A stretch of DNA of 64,000 nucleotides from Stomorhina lunata (GCA_933228675.1 OW121741.1:37353952-37417951), one strand, 5' to 3'; positions 45,646 through 57,526 are shown, counted from the stretch's first letter. Made by a program: numbers and translations. Notes: generated by a model not told the origin, from the letters alone.

Positions 45646-45905
45646 TTTTCTGTACTTTAACAAAACAACCAAAGTATTCCCGCATAAACCACAACTTGAC
45701 TGTGGACGAAACTGTCAAGTACATTTAAGAGACGTCAAAAGTACATTTAATAGACGTCATCTTCATATAAGAAATGTCATTATACATTTTTTTTTCTATA
45801 TTTTCAACTTTTTTTGTGCTTAGTAGAACATATGATCGCACTCTATGCGGTACTCTATGTATTCCCGTACAAAATTTTCAACGAAAATTGTTTTTTGTTA
45901 ACTTT
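45646..45905. mobile_element. Foldback MITE split by a hAT-type MITE
   Basis: TTTAACAAAACAACCAAAGT matches the left arm of 35229-35352; TACAAAATTTTCAACGAAAA resumes the same element at 45868 after the insertion. Confidence 0.72.
45683..45859 (+). mobile_element. CATAAACC hAT-type MITE, copy 2
   Basis: 177 bp, from CATAAACC to CTCTATG, flanked by TATTCCCG on both sides (45675-45682, 45860-45867). Contains three near-repeats of the form AAGTACATTTAAGAGACGTC. It carries a middle segment (ATTATACATTTTTTTTTCT..) absent from copy 1 at 21340. Confidence 0.93.
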
Positions 45906-46896
45906 GGAATAAAAATTTTAATATATTAAATCACGAAATAAAGTTCAAATATCATAAGAAAAAAAAATTGGGTAATTTTAGTCCCCATGTCTGTTAAGGG
46001 TTAAAATATATTTTTTAATAAAAATACTTAACGTTTATAATAATGAATATATTTTTGTATTTTGAACAAAATTTAGTAATAAATTCTTAATATCCCGTCA
46101 TTTTCCTATAGAAAATAGAAAAACTCCAAATTCTGATCTTTAAACCCGGGGAAGAAGGGGTTAAGCTTTTCCAAAATTAAAAAAACAATCAAAATTTATA
46201 TAACCAAGGAATACAACTATTACTTTTATTAATACTGAACATTGGTACAACTTAACAAGCATATACTCAAATTGTTACAAAAAATTCATATTTTCGCGAA
46301 ATTCTTCGATTTCAAATCGCAGATACGGTGCAACCGTTAAGGATATTGAACTCATTTTTTTAAATTTTATTCTTCAATTTGTTTGTTTTGTGATACTGGA
46401 AGGTAAATTTGTTATTTGCAATATTTGTTGAACAAAATTTAAAAAAAAAATAAAAAGTTAAATTAAAATTAAATTCTTTTAAATAAATTTATTCTGAGAG
46501 GTTTAAATTTGGGCAAAATCGAAAATACCAAAATTTTTCCCCACACAAAAATGTTTAACACTTTGTGGGCGGATGCTGCCCACAGCATTTTTTTATGTTA
46601 CGTAGAATATGTCTGGGGGGAATTACGTACTTTCGTTAAATAAGGTGCACCCAAATATATATGTATCACAATGTACAATGAATGTACATCAATATACTTA
46701 CATATTGATGTTTGCACTAACCACTATGTGATTCACTAACTTATTTTTAACCACGATAAACAGTTTTATTTTTTTCTGTATTCAAATTAAAGCTACGTGG
46801 CAACTTTGTCAAATGAAATGTCAAAATAATAGAAAACCGCAAAGAATAGAAAAAAAAAAATTAAAAACCATTTTTTCGTATATTTTAAAAACCAAG
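45906..46896. promoter_or_regulatory. Spacer and 5' flank of the zeste-type gene
   Basis: AT-rich. A 5'UTR exon ends at 46896 (ACCAAG then GTGAGT). No core promoter assigned. Confidence 0.45.
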
Positions 46897-46964
46897 GTGA
46901 GTAAAACAATACAAATATGTATTGTTTTATTTATTTTTACTAGATTTTTATTTATTTTGTTAGA

Positions 46965-47884
46965 ATGAGTACTACTACCAAAAGAAGCCGAGCGTCTGCT
47001 AAGCAGTTAAGTGAAATGGTTGACTTCATGATTAAGCATCCGGGACTTGCTGGAGGAAAGCTCAAGAGGCTCCACGGAAAATTGGAATTCGACAAGATGT
47101 GGAGCGAACTGGCCGAATCTCTAAATAGTTTTGGCAATGCACATAAATCGGCCAACCAGTGGCAGACGGTAAGTAAATATTATTGAATAAATATGTAAAT
47201 GAAATGTAAAATTCTTCATAGGTTTGGAAGGAATTAAAAAGCCGTACGAGCACCAAAGTGCGAGACCAGAAAAGGCAACAAGAGCTAACCGGAAAAAAGC
47301 CGATGCCTCAAGAGGCTTTAAGTGATTTAGAAAAGAAAGTACTTGTCCTTATTGGCAATGAGTACATTGAGGGGAATACGTCAGTTATGGAAAATATTAA
47401 AATGGAAGAAGTAAATTGCAGTGAAGTAAATATTTACGGTTAGCTTCATTAAATTTGTTTCTTCATTATTAGCTAGAAATTCTTCCTGAAGACGGCCAAG
47501 AATTTATTTTGCCATCGCCATCAATTACAGACGCAACACAGGATTGGCAATGTGACACATCAAGCACATCTGAGACGACACCGCAAAGACGGCTGAAAAG
47601 AAAGCTACCCGAGGAGAACGTCGATACAAAACGAACGTTCTTGGATATAGCAAATAAACAGGCTGATGCTATGAAGGTATGTAATTTATTAACAAGATGT
47701 TGATTAGTAAGAATACATCTTAATTTGTTTTTGTTCTATTTTTTTATAGCTTCTAGCCCAATGTAGCGCCTCTAATATAGAAAACAACAAAATTATGGCC
47801 GAGTCAATAAAATCGATTGGGGATGGCCTAAAAGAAATTGCTGCAGCGGTTAATAATTTAGCCAATGTTGTTAGTAAAATGTAA
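46965..47884 (+). CDS. Zeste-type Myb/SANT-like DNA-binding protein
   Basis: Four coding exons: 46965-47168, 47222-47410 (or to 47425), 47473-47676, 47750-47884; all junctions are phase 0, giving 243 (or 248) residues. A 5'UTR intron 46897-46963 ends just before the ATG. Exons 1-2 encode a Myb_DNA-bind_5-type domain: RSRASAKQLSEMVDFMIKHP, GLAGGKLKRLHG, MWSELAESLNSFGNAHKSAN and QWQTVWKELKSRTSTKVRDQ. The middle is acidic and Ser/Thr-rich, followed by a basic patch (RRLKRKL). The C-terminus is a leucine/alanine-rich helix (SIKSIGDGLKEIAAAVNNLA) likely to self-associate. Proteins of this layout are abundant in flies, often annotated as regulatory protein zeste-like, and many derive from Harbinger transposon Myb proteins. 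No transposon ends were found around this one. The last exon is duplicated at about 48690. Confidence 0.88.
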
Positions 47885-48242
47885 GTAAACCTATTCATTT
47901 TGAATTTCTTTTAAATTTTTTTAAAAAGAAATTATGACCAACATTTTTTAATTACAATTAACAATAAAAAAGCTATGTTTTTTTACGAAGTTTATATAAA
48001 TTTCCGGTACAAAATTAAGCAGATATACATATATTTTATAAGTACTTATTTTTATAGCTATACAATTTTTAATTTATTTTTCGCTTTGAATACTAAAAAA
48101 TGTCTTAGTGAATTAACCCCATAATTCACAAAGGAATAATTTTGTATGGAAAATTTGATTTATAAGTTAGTCATAACATTATTTATTTATGAATTAGAGG
48201 GTAAAAATATATAAAAATAATAACTTAAAAAATCATATCATA
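47885..48242. other. 3' region of the zeste-type gene, part of a tandem duplication
   Basis: Segments such as AATACTAAAAAATGTCTTAG and GAATTAACCCCATAATT recur at about 49030-49070, so this 3' region was duplicated with the last exon. Confidence 0.6.
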
Positions 48243-48538
48243 ATTCCCAACACATTCCAATTGGCACAATGGGTACTTCTCTCAGACAATGAACTGCATC
48301 CGATTCTATTTTTAGACTCATTTAAAGGGACATACTTTTTAACTCCGGCTCCGAACGGCAAATGCATTAGTTAGAGAAGTTTTACATAGCCTAATACTCA
48401 ATAACCAGTGGCTAGCTGAGTTATGAGGTGAACCGCCTTTTTTTGAAAATTTATTTTTCTCATGTGGGTCTGGCCACTGATCGAACTTGGGACCTCTTGT
48501 GTGCTAGGCTAATGAATAACCTGCTATACCACAGCGGT
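48243..48538 (-). repeat. tRNA-derived SINE, copy 2
   Basis: On the minus strand the head starts CCGCTGTGGTATAGCAGGTT and has GAGGTCCCAAGTTCGATC as B-box-like sequence. The body matches 27320-27575 but carries an extra about 35-bp segment (CCGCCTTTTTTTGAAAATTT..) next to the head. Confidence 0.85.
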
Positions 48539-48689
48539 TAATATAAGAAACTATATTTTTTCTAAACCAACATTGAGGCTGAACAAAATGAACTTTATTT
48601 TCCATCCCGATATGTGAAAAGAAATGGATTTAATTTAAAAATACTTACATTCACCTGCTTGATTTGTAGAATAAAGTTTTTTGTTTTGA

Positions 48690-48821
48690 TAGATTCTAGC
48701 CGAATTCAGCACCTCTAATATAAAAAGCAATGGTCGAGTCGCTAAAATCGATGGGGGTATGGCCTTAAAAAAATTGCTGCAGCGGTTAATAATTTAGCCA
48801 ATGTTGTTAGTAAAATGTAAG
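48690..48821 (+). pseudogene. Duplicated last exon of the zeste-type gene
   Basis: ATTCTAGCCGAATTCAGCAC.. to GTTGTTAGTAAAATGTAA repeats exon 47750-47884 with substitutions and small deletions that break the frame near AAAATCGATGGGGGTATGG. The upstream acceptor (TTTGATAG) and downstream flank are copied too. It cannot encode the same C-terminus intact. Confidence 0.85.
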
Positions 48822-50666
48822 TAAATCTATTCATTTTGAATTTCTTTTTTTAAAAAGAGATTATCAGGTATGTTCTGCAAATCACTTTTACTTGATTTTG
48901 CAATCAAGAAAAATTATTCATAGTTCACAAATTATTTTGAAATTTTTATAATTCCTTGCATTTAAGATGAAGAAGGTCTGAAAATTTCAACAATTATAGA
49001 AAATTTTTAATTTTTTTTTCGCTTTCCAATACTAAAAAATGTCTTAATAAATTAACCCCATGATTAACAAACGTATTTTGCGATCTACAATTAGCTTTAG
49101 ATTTTCTATGGTAGGATTGAGATATTGTGACTGAGCAGGCCTCTTCAAAACACACACTTCTTTAGGCTATTAGAGCTGCACTTAATTAAAAGTCCTTATC
49201 ACAGAAAATCGAATGCATCATTTTGATACCTGAAATACTCGATACATCGTTAAATTTTTTAAGTAAATGACGACAATCTTATAAATTTTATCACCTCCAA
49301 TATATATATTATGTAAATACCAGTAATTTGGCAATGTTGCACAGTTATAAAAAAAACAATTATTTGGAAAACCTTTCTCTTTACAATAGCTCTAACGCCA
49401 TCGACTGCTTCTTTTCCATGTTATGTTGCAAATAATTTCCACTATTTTACGAGCTCAGTTACTATTTCCATAAGAATATGGCTATTTTTTCGGCAAACAC
49501 GTAACAGGCCCATTTTTTTAGCCCATATTTCTACTAAAGTCCGCTCTGCACACTGATCCCATTGCTGGCAATTTTTCTATTTATGTACTAACCAATAAAT
49601 AATAATTAAATTTTATATGATATGATATATTTTTCTTTTTTACTTTTCTTTCTATTTTAAGCACACAAATTTAGCGGCAAACTTAAACAAATATGTACAA
49701 AAATCAAGACGAAGAACTGTCAAAACGACGGTTCCCACGACAGACGGTTCTTCGTACCGTAACGACTCGAAAATTTTAGGATTCTGACCAAGAACTGTCA
49801 CTTCTGCATTATTACCATCGCAGTTACAGCAACTGCCAAAACAAAATACGGATATAATAGTGTGAACTCATTAATTGGCACAAGTAATTTAGAGAGCGAT
49901 TTACATAATTATTTTTCAAGTGTGAATTACGTAACTATTTTTCAAGTGTGAATTACGTAATTATTTTTCAAGTGTTAACATGATATTAGAGCGGCGCTGG
50001 AATGATTGCGTTGCTAATTTTGAACCAAAAAATATTTTGTTAGTCCTGGAAATTTTACGCCATGATGGATCGACTTATTTATTAAAAAAATATAATAAAT
50101 AATAAAATTTTGTAAAGTTTCAACAGTTTTTTATATTTTATTTATCTTTTAACAATAATCATATTTCTATTAAAGACGTTGTAAAACTGTACAAATGAAG
50201 ACTAGTGCTACCATGACTTAATATAAATATTCCAAAAATAATAAAAAAAAAATAATTTCAATTGCCTGAGCCTGGCCTTTTAAGTAGCTACTAAAAAAAG
50301 GAATACTCGTTATAAATATATATTTTTTTACTTTATATTTTTTCAAAAATAAAATAATACTTTTTTAACATATTCAAGATTTTTTTATTTATTATTAAGA
50401 AAATTCTTCTTTGCTACAAATGTACACATTCAACCGTGTATGCAAGTTTTTTATCCCGAACACATAAACGTTAATGCTGCCATATAATTTGAAGAACAAT
50501 CTTTTATATGGTGATTGCACAGCATTTACCATCCCTGATGCGGCGGCAAATATTTAACTTAACTTTGAACTGTTGAATAAATTTTCATTGTTTTTGTATA
50601 TTCTGTAGTTATTAAAATAACATTTCTAGCGAAGGATTTGTTTATTAAAACACTTACAAGTTTATA
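48822..50666. promoter_or_regulatory. Spacer, small tandem repeat, and 5' flank of the ZAD gene
   Basis: Three tandem units of about 27 bp (TAATTATTTTTCAAGTGTGA plus ATTACG) lie at 49898-49977. CGGTTCCCACGACAGACGGTTC near 49730 is a short direct repeat. No gene seen. Confidence 0.5.
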
Positions 50667-53600
50667 ATGGATTGTAAATTGTGTTTGAAAAATGACAGTA
50701 TTAAAGACGGACACACGAATGAATCCGCTGAATGGAAGGAACAAAACATTCAGTCTATTATTGAAAAATATCTGTGGAAAATAGTAAGTTCTGATGAAAG
50801 GTGGTAACCAAAGTATAATAATGCAAAATTTGTATGTTATAAAAGAAACATTTAGTAAACCTACCGTTTGTTATTTATATTTACAAAGTAAATACATACT
50901 GAAGTTTAAGGAAATCTTTATGAATACAAAATTGTAAAAGGTACTTAGGTAGGGCAGGTCTATAGGCTGTCACCCAAATTAATTGGATACTACTTTTTAA
51001 TCCAAATAAAGGTATATTTCCGGTTGTCTCCTTTCTAAATTTGAACAAGTTGCGTTACTTACTTTATGATTGACAGCCGTTAATAGCAGATTACCTCGCG
51101 TTTTGAGAAGAAAGGAATCATCATTCAAAATAGGGCTATGCTTGATAAATATTAATTAATAAATTTATACCTATCCATGGTAAAAAAGTTGTTTCTTAAC
51201 TTTAATGCGGACGCCAAAAAAGAGGTCTATATATCCAAAACAATTGAAAAATTCGTTCAATGTGTTTTTAGTCGATCGGATATTAAACATTAGAGAAATT
51301 GTAGACGCCATAGGTACAATTAGTGGCTTCAAGTTTAACTGAGCACTTGGAAATGAGAAATCTTTACACGAAGTGGCAGCAGCATTTGCTCACAATCATT
51401 CCCTTAATCAACCGTTTGACAATTTCACAAGAGTTTTTTAATAGCAATATGATAGAGTTTTTGGGTAAAGGAGATGTGAATCTACCGCAACATATCGAAG
51501 ACCAAACAGTGGGTTTCTCAGGGTGAACAGGCGCAATGGAACTAATGTTTGGTTTACCTGCTAATAAAGGTCTGTTCGTCTACAATGAAAGTGGTTCATT
51601 TACCAAAAATTCTATATAAAAAAAATGTCAAAATTTTTCATGCCCAGTTTTTGTATGATACTTGGCGTATAATCCACATTAACTACTTTCAAAAAGGGAA
51701 CGATTTTCGAGATTTAGTAATGAACCGCTGAAGCTCTGAGAGTACAAAATATGACTAAATTAGTGAGGAAATATATAAAATAATATTGTAGGCTTATTAT
51801 CTAGTTCAAATTAAGACTATGCTGGGTTCCTGTTCACTGTGACATTGAACGCAACGAAGGCTACAGAGATAGATCTCCCTATTTGTCACTTCTAAATGAG
51901 TGTTAAGGTTTGGATCAGCGAGGAAACAACAAAGTATCTTGGGCTTAAGATGTAGGTATTTTCAATTCTTTGCTAGGTCTTAGTAAAAACTAATGTAATT
52001 AAACATGTTAACCGGCCACTGTGCCCTGAATTCTAGGCTAAAAAGGTGGGATGGATCAATTCAGCAGATCTGCAGACTGTGCTCTTACGAGGATTCGCCC
52101 CAATCGGTTTTAAATATCCTCTGTTTTTTGTGCTATGCCTCAGAATCAGATATTTAAAATTTACGTAGCAGAATTCATGAGGAACTTAATGATATCTTGC
52201 AGTGCAAACTGAGCGATGTTGTAGGTTTTATAATGGGACTCAGTTGGCTTAGATAGTACTCTACTTTTCTATCTTAACACAATATTACCTCTGCTTCTAC
52301 TACTACTATCCATCTCCTTAATAGCTCTTACAGCGTATAAAAGTGATATCTCTATTAAGGATCACCATGGACCCTAGGGTCTCCGAGCTTTGTTGTCTTT
52401 ATTTATTTTGACATCTCCTTTATAACATAACATAATCCCTGAAGAATACTTTGTTGTCCTTTTCAAAACACACATTTTTGGAAAAATATTTTTTTACGCA
52501 AACTTTAACATATACATATGTGACCCTAATCTACCCACAACTTCTTATACATTAAATTTAAAATATTCCGAAAGCACAATCTAATTTTCATAAAATACTT
52601 TAATTCAAATATTTTTGAAATACATTTATTGGCCAATTGAAATTTGCAATTATTACTAGGGCCATGCGGTGAGCTAACAAATTTGTAAGCCCTAGCTTGT
52701 TTTTGAACACCACTGTGCCCCCTTTTTCTAGATTCTGATGACCTCAGCTATGGACAAGCCTAGACCGATTTCACCTAATTATAAAAGTGGACATAATTTT
52801 TGCACGTCCATGAGTAATTGTTTAATTCATATGTTTGAGATTTTATTACTATGCAGATGTTTGCAGATCTATTGCACCAAAAATACTAGACCGATTTTTG
52901 TATAATATAGATTGAACGCATCTTTGGAGAAATATCTTTTTAACGGTTAAGCGTAATGCGTATAGACTTAAAGAATATATTTCAGAATATAGAAATTATT
53001 TTCTATCATCTATCAACAGGAAAATTTAAACATCTGTTCTTATATATGTAAATCGTGTTGGCAGGAGTTGCACAATTTCCATACATTTTATACAAATATA
53101 GAAAAAGCTCATTCAAATTTAAATACTTTAATAAAAACTGAAAATGTTGAAATTTCTGAATTTCCGGACACTAATTCAATAGACAACATAGATAATTCCC
53201 AACATGAACCAGAAATTTCATTGGAGAAACAAAAAAATCCACTTGATTTTTGTGAAAAAGATCAAGTGGAAACACTTTGTGATTCAAAGAGGCTTAAACG
53301 AAAATGCTCTAACAAAAGACAGAAACGGCAAAACAACAATTGTAAAAAGAGGCGTAAGAAGGAAAAGCTTAATAAGCTAACAAAGGAATCAATAGATGAT
53401 CTAAATCAAGATGAAGCTGAAGTTAAATTGGAACAAGTTGAAGAAAATGACGCCAAAGAAACTTACTCCATAGGTGACTGTAATGAAGAGATCAGCAGTA
53501 GTGAGAATAGTGACGAGGTCACAAATACTAATGATTCAGCTAAAACTCAAATACAAACTGCCAAAAATGATAAATTTATAGCTGACCATTTTGAGTTAAG

Positions 53601-54701
53601 CTGCAATATATGTAATAAAACTCTTGAAAATTTTCACAATTTGAATAAACATTGTAAAGCTGAACACAATGAAAGAGGATACGCCTTTTGCTGCAAGCGA
53701 AGGTATTATACCCGTACAGACTTGATAGATCATATTAAATTGCATCAAAATCCAGAACAATATAAATGCCAGCATTGTGAGAAGATATTGTCAAGTAATG
53801 AATGTTTGAAACAACATATAAAGAAGCTCCATGAATCAAGGAATATAGAGTGTGATATCTGTGGCAAACTTTATGCTACAGAATCAGGTTTAAAAACTCA
53901 TAAATTATCCCATGAGGCTGAAATGGCAAAGGAAAAACTACCATGTACTCAATGTGATAAGAGGTAACTTCCACTTGTTTATAAATTGGACAGGATAACA
54001 TTCATACGTTTCCGTTTTTAGTTTCATTTCTAAAAATCTTCTAGACGGTCACATTCTTAAAGTGCATTTAAAAAAATATCATAAAATCTGTGCTCTTTGT
54101 GGTATATCCATATCGACTAACTATTGCTTTGAACGCCATATGCTCAAACATGAAGGTAAGCCGTTACCACCAGTATCCTGTAAAATTTGCGGTCGTCGTT
54201 TATCCGATGAGAAATGTTTAAAGCGTCACATGGATACTCGTCATCCACCGGAAGGCGTTAAAAAAGAATTTAAATGCCCCATCTGTATGATGACACTGGC
54301 CAGCCGTAATGGTGTCCGAATGCATGTTAAGGCTGTTCATGAAAATTACAAATATAATTGTAATTTATGTGAGAAAACTTTCAAAAGACCAGGCCTTTTA
54401 AAGGTACATTAAATTAAATTTATTTGAAGTTTCTATATCCTTTAATTAATTATTTTTTTTATCTTAGGATCACATTGCACAACATACCGGTGAGACATTA
54501 CATGCTTGTGATTGGTGTTCTAAATCATTCTATTCAAATGACCAGTTAAATGCCCATCGTAAAAGAGAACATCCCATCGAATGGGAAGAGTCGATACGAG
54601 AAAAATATTCTGGCAATTTACCAGAGAATTATGTTGCAAAAACTTTGGAAACTAAAGATACGCAACTTCATTATTTAATAAAAAATCAATTTCTTTCCTA
54701 A
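50667..54701 (+). CDS. ZAD plus ten-finger C2H2 zinc-finger protein
   Basis: Four coding exons: 50667-50783, 53020-53963, 54022-54403, 54468-54701; phases 0, 2 and 0 join cleanly to 558 residues. Exon 1 and the start of exon 2 form the zinc-finger-associated domain (ZAD): C3-x2-C6 in MDCKLCLK and C49-x2-C52 in ICKSCWQELHNFHTFY, with a YLWKI core. A charged linker follows with lysine/arginine-rich patches (about 100-130) and acidic stretches. Then about ten C2H2 fingers, for example CNICNKTLENFHNLNKH, CQHCEKILSSNECLKQH, CDICGKLYATESGLKTH, CKICGRRLSDEKCLKRH, CPICMMTLASRNGVRMH and CDWCSKSFYSNDQLNAH. ZAD proteins are a fly-expanded family of sequence-specific DNA-binding factors that dimerise by the ZAD. 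The first intron (2.2 kb) holds mariner and LINE remains; the other two are 58 and 64 nt. The target is unknown. Confidence 0.95.
51255..51722 (+). pseudogene. Mariner transposase relic in the ZAD gene intron
   Basis: Frameshifted pieces: REIVDAIGTISGF, EHLEMRNLYTKWQQHLLTI, EDQTVGFSG near the catalytic region, and WRIIHINYFQKGND at about 51680. These fit a mariner transposase with HLL and IIHIDYL-type motifs. The DD34D aspartates are not all present. Ends were not found. Confidence 0.78.
51810..52420 (+). mobile_element. I/LOA-type LINE C-terminus and 3'UTR
   Basis: LTGHCALNSRLKRWDG, CRLCSYEDSPQSVLNILC, then FIMGLSWLR and the 3'UTR (GGGACTCAGTTGGCTTAGAT, pyrimidine-rich run, GGATCACCATGG). 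The 3'UTR matches 26986-27190. Same strand as the host gene, inside its first intron. Confidence 0.8.
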
Positions 54702-55174
54702 TGTAGTTGTCTTTGTTTTTATTTTGCAGCAGTTATTTTTACCGACTTTAAGTCGGTTTCAGCCGTCATCATAAACTCAATTGACTTCTGATTCGAATTA
54801 GTCACGTTTGTCCATCCATTATTGTTGTAAAAGCTCTAACATTTATAATTTTTATCAATAAAATGTTTACTGGAGATCTTTGTCTCATAGACCGTGTCAC
54901 CCTAAAACAATTGAACGTGTGGGATATCATGAGGATTTGCGAACTTATTCTAAGGATTTGTGGAGCTTACATGCCGGGCATAAGTTGGGGCGGCTCGGTC
55001 TATGAGGGGCCAAGAAACGACTCTTGTTTTTCACCTTAAATTAGATAATTTGTAGGCAGCCTATGATTGTTCTTAAGGCTGCGTTTTAGCAGCATTGAAT
55101 ATTTCTCCATTGAGTGCGCTGACAACGCTGGATCAGCATTATTTGCATCTAAACGGACAATCTTTTTAAGGTTG
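54702..55174. other. Spacer after the ZAD gene
   Basis: Includes the ZAD 3'UTR (GTCTTTGTTTTTATTTTGCAG is shared with its pseudogene copy). Nothing else recognised. Confidence 0.45.
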
Positions 55175-55473
55175 ACAACAAGGTTCCTTGGTAGCAGCGT
55201 CCGGGGTCGGTAGATTTGTATTTATTGACGTAACAATGGACAAATATCTTTATTTGAATATATTGCGAAATAATTTGATTAGGATTTAATTTAAATTAAA
55301 ACAGGACAACGACATCAAACATACGACTCGTATCTATAAAGAATCTTTTATCATACAAAACATTTGAAAACACCACCTTAATCGCAGGATCTAAATCCGA
55401 TAAACCACCTTTGGGAAAATCTTGGCCGTCAAATTAGAAAACGGGAGGTAAAAGAAAGTGATGAATTAAAAAA
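55175..55473 (+). pseudogene. Tc1-like transposase C-terminal relic
   Basis: GSLVAASGVGRFVFIDVTMD, LYLNILRNNL, QQDNDIKHTTRIYKE, then SQDLNPINHLWENLGRQIRK match the C-terminal half of Tc1-type DD34E transposases (usual GVGRFVFIDG, QQDNDPKHT, QSPDLNPIENLW). Frameshifts and stops are present, and the end runs straight into the next repeat. Confidence 0.88.
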
Positions 55474-56474
55474 AAGTAAGAAAGTGCTATAGTCGGTCAA
55501 GCCCGACTTTACGATACTCTTGACCACTGAGGTCAAAGGTGTTCTTTTTCGTGAATAAATAAAAAATTAGCTAAATTTTGCCATCATAAAAACATTTTCT
55601 CAAAACTTATAGGTATATTTAAGCTGCTCCCGACATTTGGACATATGTATATGAGAGCTAGGGTCAAATGTGGACCGATTATCTCGAAATTTGGCAAATT
55701 AATTACAGTTTTTACAAAAATTATGTGCCAAAATAAACTTAAAATTTTCATTATCTTCAGATTTAAGAGCGTTTTAATGATTTTGGTCTCATTTACACGG
55801 CATTTACACATGCAAGTGCAAGCGAAAAAAAGCTCAATACATTTATATTTTTTTACTAACACAATCACACTTCTGCAAGTTGTAGGCTCACTTGCAAGCG
55901 ATTTTGATTGCCAGTGATTTTTTTACTTGCATGTCAGAAGAATACGTATACACAACTTGTAACAAGTCACCTACGTGTGTAAACGTACTGTTAGTGCGTT
56001 TTGACAGAAGAGTTTGTGTGGCAGCTATGGTCAAATGTGGGCCGTCTTCAACGAAATTTTGTACAGTGATTTTTGTATACATAAGCAATTTCCATGAAAT
56101 AAATATTTATTTATTTATTAATATTTATATCATGAGCAATTTCTGTTTTAAATTTCATGAAAAATATTAATATTAAAATATTAATTCCGGGAAGTGAGAC
56201 CTGTTAGAGCTACTATAAATAATGGACCGATTTTGACGAATTCAAAAGCCCTGGCCCCACTATTGAAAAAATAATCTTTGCCAAATTTCATCAAATTATC
56301 TTTAGACTTGCGACCTGTGCTTTGATTACAAGCTTTACATGGGGGTCCAGAGGGACTGACATCGTTAAATCGACTTATGAAGTGATTTTATGTCTATTGA
56401 TACTTTAAGCTGGGTCTAAGACCAATATTTCTATGCTTTATATACATAAGCACTAACTTATGGTGGTAAAGGGT
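55474..56474 (+). repeat. CTATAGTCGG family, copy with internal insertion
   Basis: Starts AAGTAAGAAAGTGCTATAGT with the GTCGG..CCGAC hairpin and TTGACCACTGAGGTC. Ends ACCAATATTTCTATGC, CACTAACTTATGGTGGTAAAGGG. Compared with 17567-18141 it carries extra sequence at about 55793-56200. Small ORFs here are artefacts. Confidence 0.82.
55793..55990. mobile_element. Possible MITE inserted in the repeat
   Basis: CATTTACACGGCATTTACAC near the left and CGTGTGTAAACG near the right are imperfect inverted ends around sequence rich in ACTTGCAAG-type palindromes. The exact ends and target duplication are not certain. Confidence 0.45.
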
Positions 56475-56824
56475 AAAAAAATTATTATGGAAGAATAGTT
56501 AAAAATTCCCAGCTCTCTGAAATTTTTGGTTCACTCAATGAATTCACGGCTTCAGGAAGTCAAAGAGTAAAGGATACCCAAATAAATACTAAGTTATAGA
56601 AGCTTTCCAATTTTTTTAGATGAAAATAAAAAATCGTTCATACTGCATTCTTACATACTTTTGTGATATTAATTTCGTTCTTTTTAGATATTCAGCTGTT
56701 TAAATTAAACGAATACAAGAATAATATTAATTTCGTTTATTTATTTATTTTGTATTAGTAGTTTGTTTAGACCAAATTATAGAATTTTCTTTAATTGAAG
56801 CATAGAAATTAAAGAACTGCATAG
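56475..56824. other. Spacer
   Basis: Nothing recognised. Confidence 0.4.
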
Positions 56825-57244
56825 TTATTTTACTGATGCATTGTACTTTTTAACTATTCCTTTAATAATTTCAATTTTTAACTTCAAATCACTTGCTAAT
56901 GTTCTTTCAGCCTTTTTCGGCAATGCCCTTTCAGCCTTTTCCGGTAATGACCTTTCAGCGTTTTTCGGTGATGTCCTTTCAGCCTTTTTCTTTGCTTTCC
57001 CTGGAGCTAGTTTACACGAACACGCTTCATTTTTCTTCTTTTGTCGATATTCTTTCAACCTTGCGCGTTCTTTTTCTTGGATTTTTTTTAAAAGTGTTTT
57101 ATTTTTTGTTATTTCTAAGCGTCGTCTTCGCATCCTCTCAGCAGCTTTTTCACGAAAAATTTTTAGTTTTTGTGGATCGCTTTTAATTTTATCAATATAA
57201 CGCTTTTGTTTTTCATTTTTCGATTTATTTGGTGTTTTATCCAT
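56825..57244 (-). CDS. Small basic protein with 8-residue repeats
   Basis: ATG 57244 to stop 56825, 139 residues. The first 75 are very basic and helical (KQKRYIDKIKSDPQKLKIFR, EKAAERMRRRRLEITK, EKERARLKEYRQKKK). Residues about 87-116 contain four imperfect 8-residue repeats of the form KKAERTSP / KNAERSLP / EKAERALP / KKAERTLA. A likely 5'UTR intron (57245-57306, donor GTAAGT, acceptor TTTCGTAG) ends right before the ATG, which supports transcription. Arthropod proteins with RY..K...DP.K....R.KE..R at the start are common and often lie near transposons, but no function is established; I do not name it. The two plus-strand ORFs across it are shadows. Confidence 0.6.
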   Translation of the reverse strand: MDKTPNKSKNEKQKRYIDKIKSDPQKLKIFREKAAERMRRRRLEITKNKTLLKKIQEKERARLKEYRQKKKNEACSCKLAPGKAKKKAERTSPKNAERSLPEKAERALPKKAERTLASDLKLKIEIIKGIVKKYNASVK

Positions 57245-57526
57245 CTACGAAATTATATTTGCGTGATAGGAAAATAAATGTATTGTTTAGGGAAAAAATT
57301 ACTTACGATTGCGAACCTACGATATTTTGCAAATAAAAAAAAAAAACTTTATTTAATTGTAGTCCAGAAGTTTTTATTTACAAATTATGTCTGATTTAAT
57401 GCAAAGCAAATACAATAAAATTATGTTTTTGGTCGCGAACGTACGTTTATAACATAAAAATCTGAGTAAAAATTAACCATTAATCGAACTTGTTTTGTTC
57501 CCCTTACATTTTTCTCTTCATAATTG
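57245..57526. promoter_or_regulatory. 5' flank of the small basic gene
   Basis: Includes the putative 62-nt 5'UTR intron. GTCGCGAACGTACG at 57431 partly mirrors GATTGCGAACCTACG at 57306. Confidence 0.35.

Noticed and set aside
53068..53967. ZAD gene starting at 53068
   Set aside because: That start is a TTG leucine codon inside exon 2; the true start is ATG 50667 in exon 1, which supplies the first ZAD cysteine pair.
56841..57200. Two plus-strand ORFs (119 and 97 codons)
   Set aside because: Antisense to the basic repeat-containing protein; their FSAF repeats are mirror images of its repeats.
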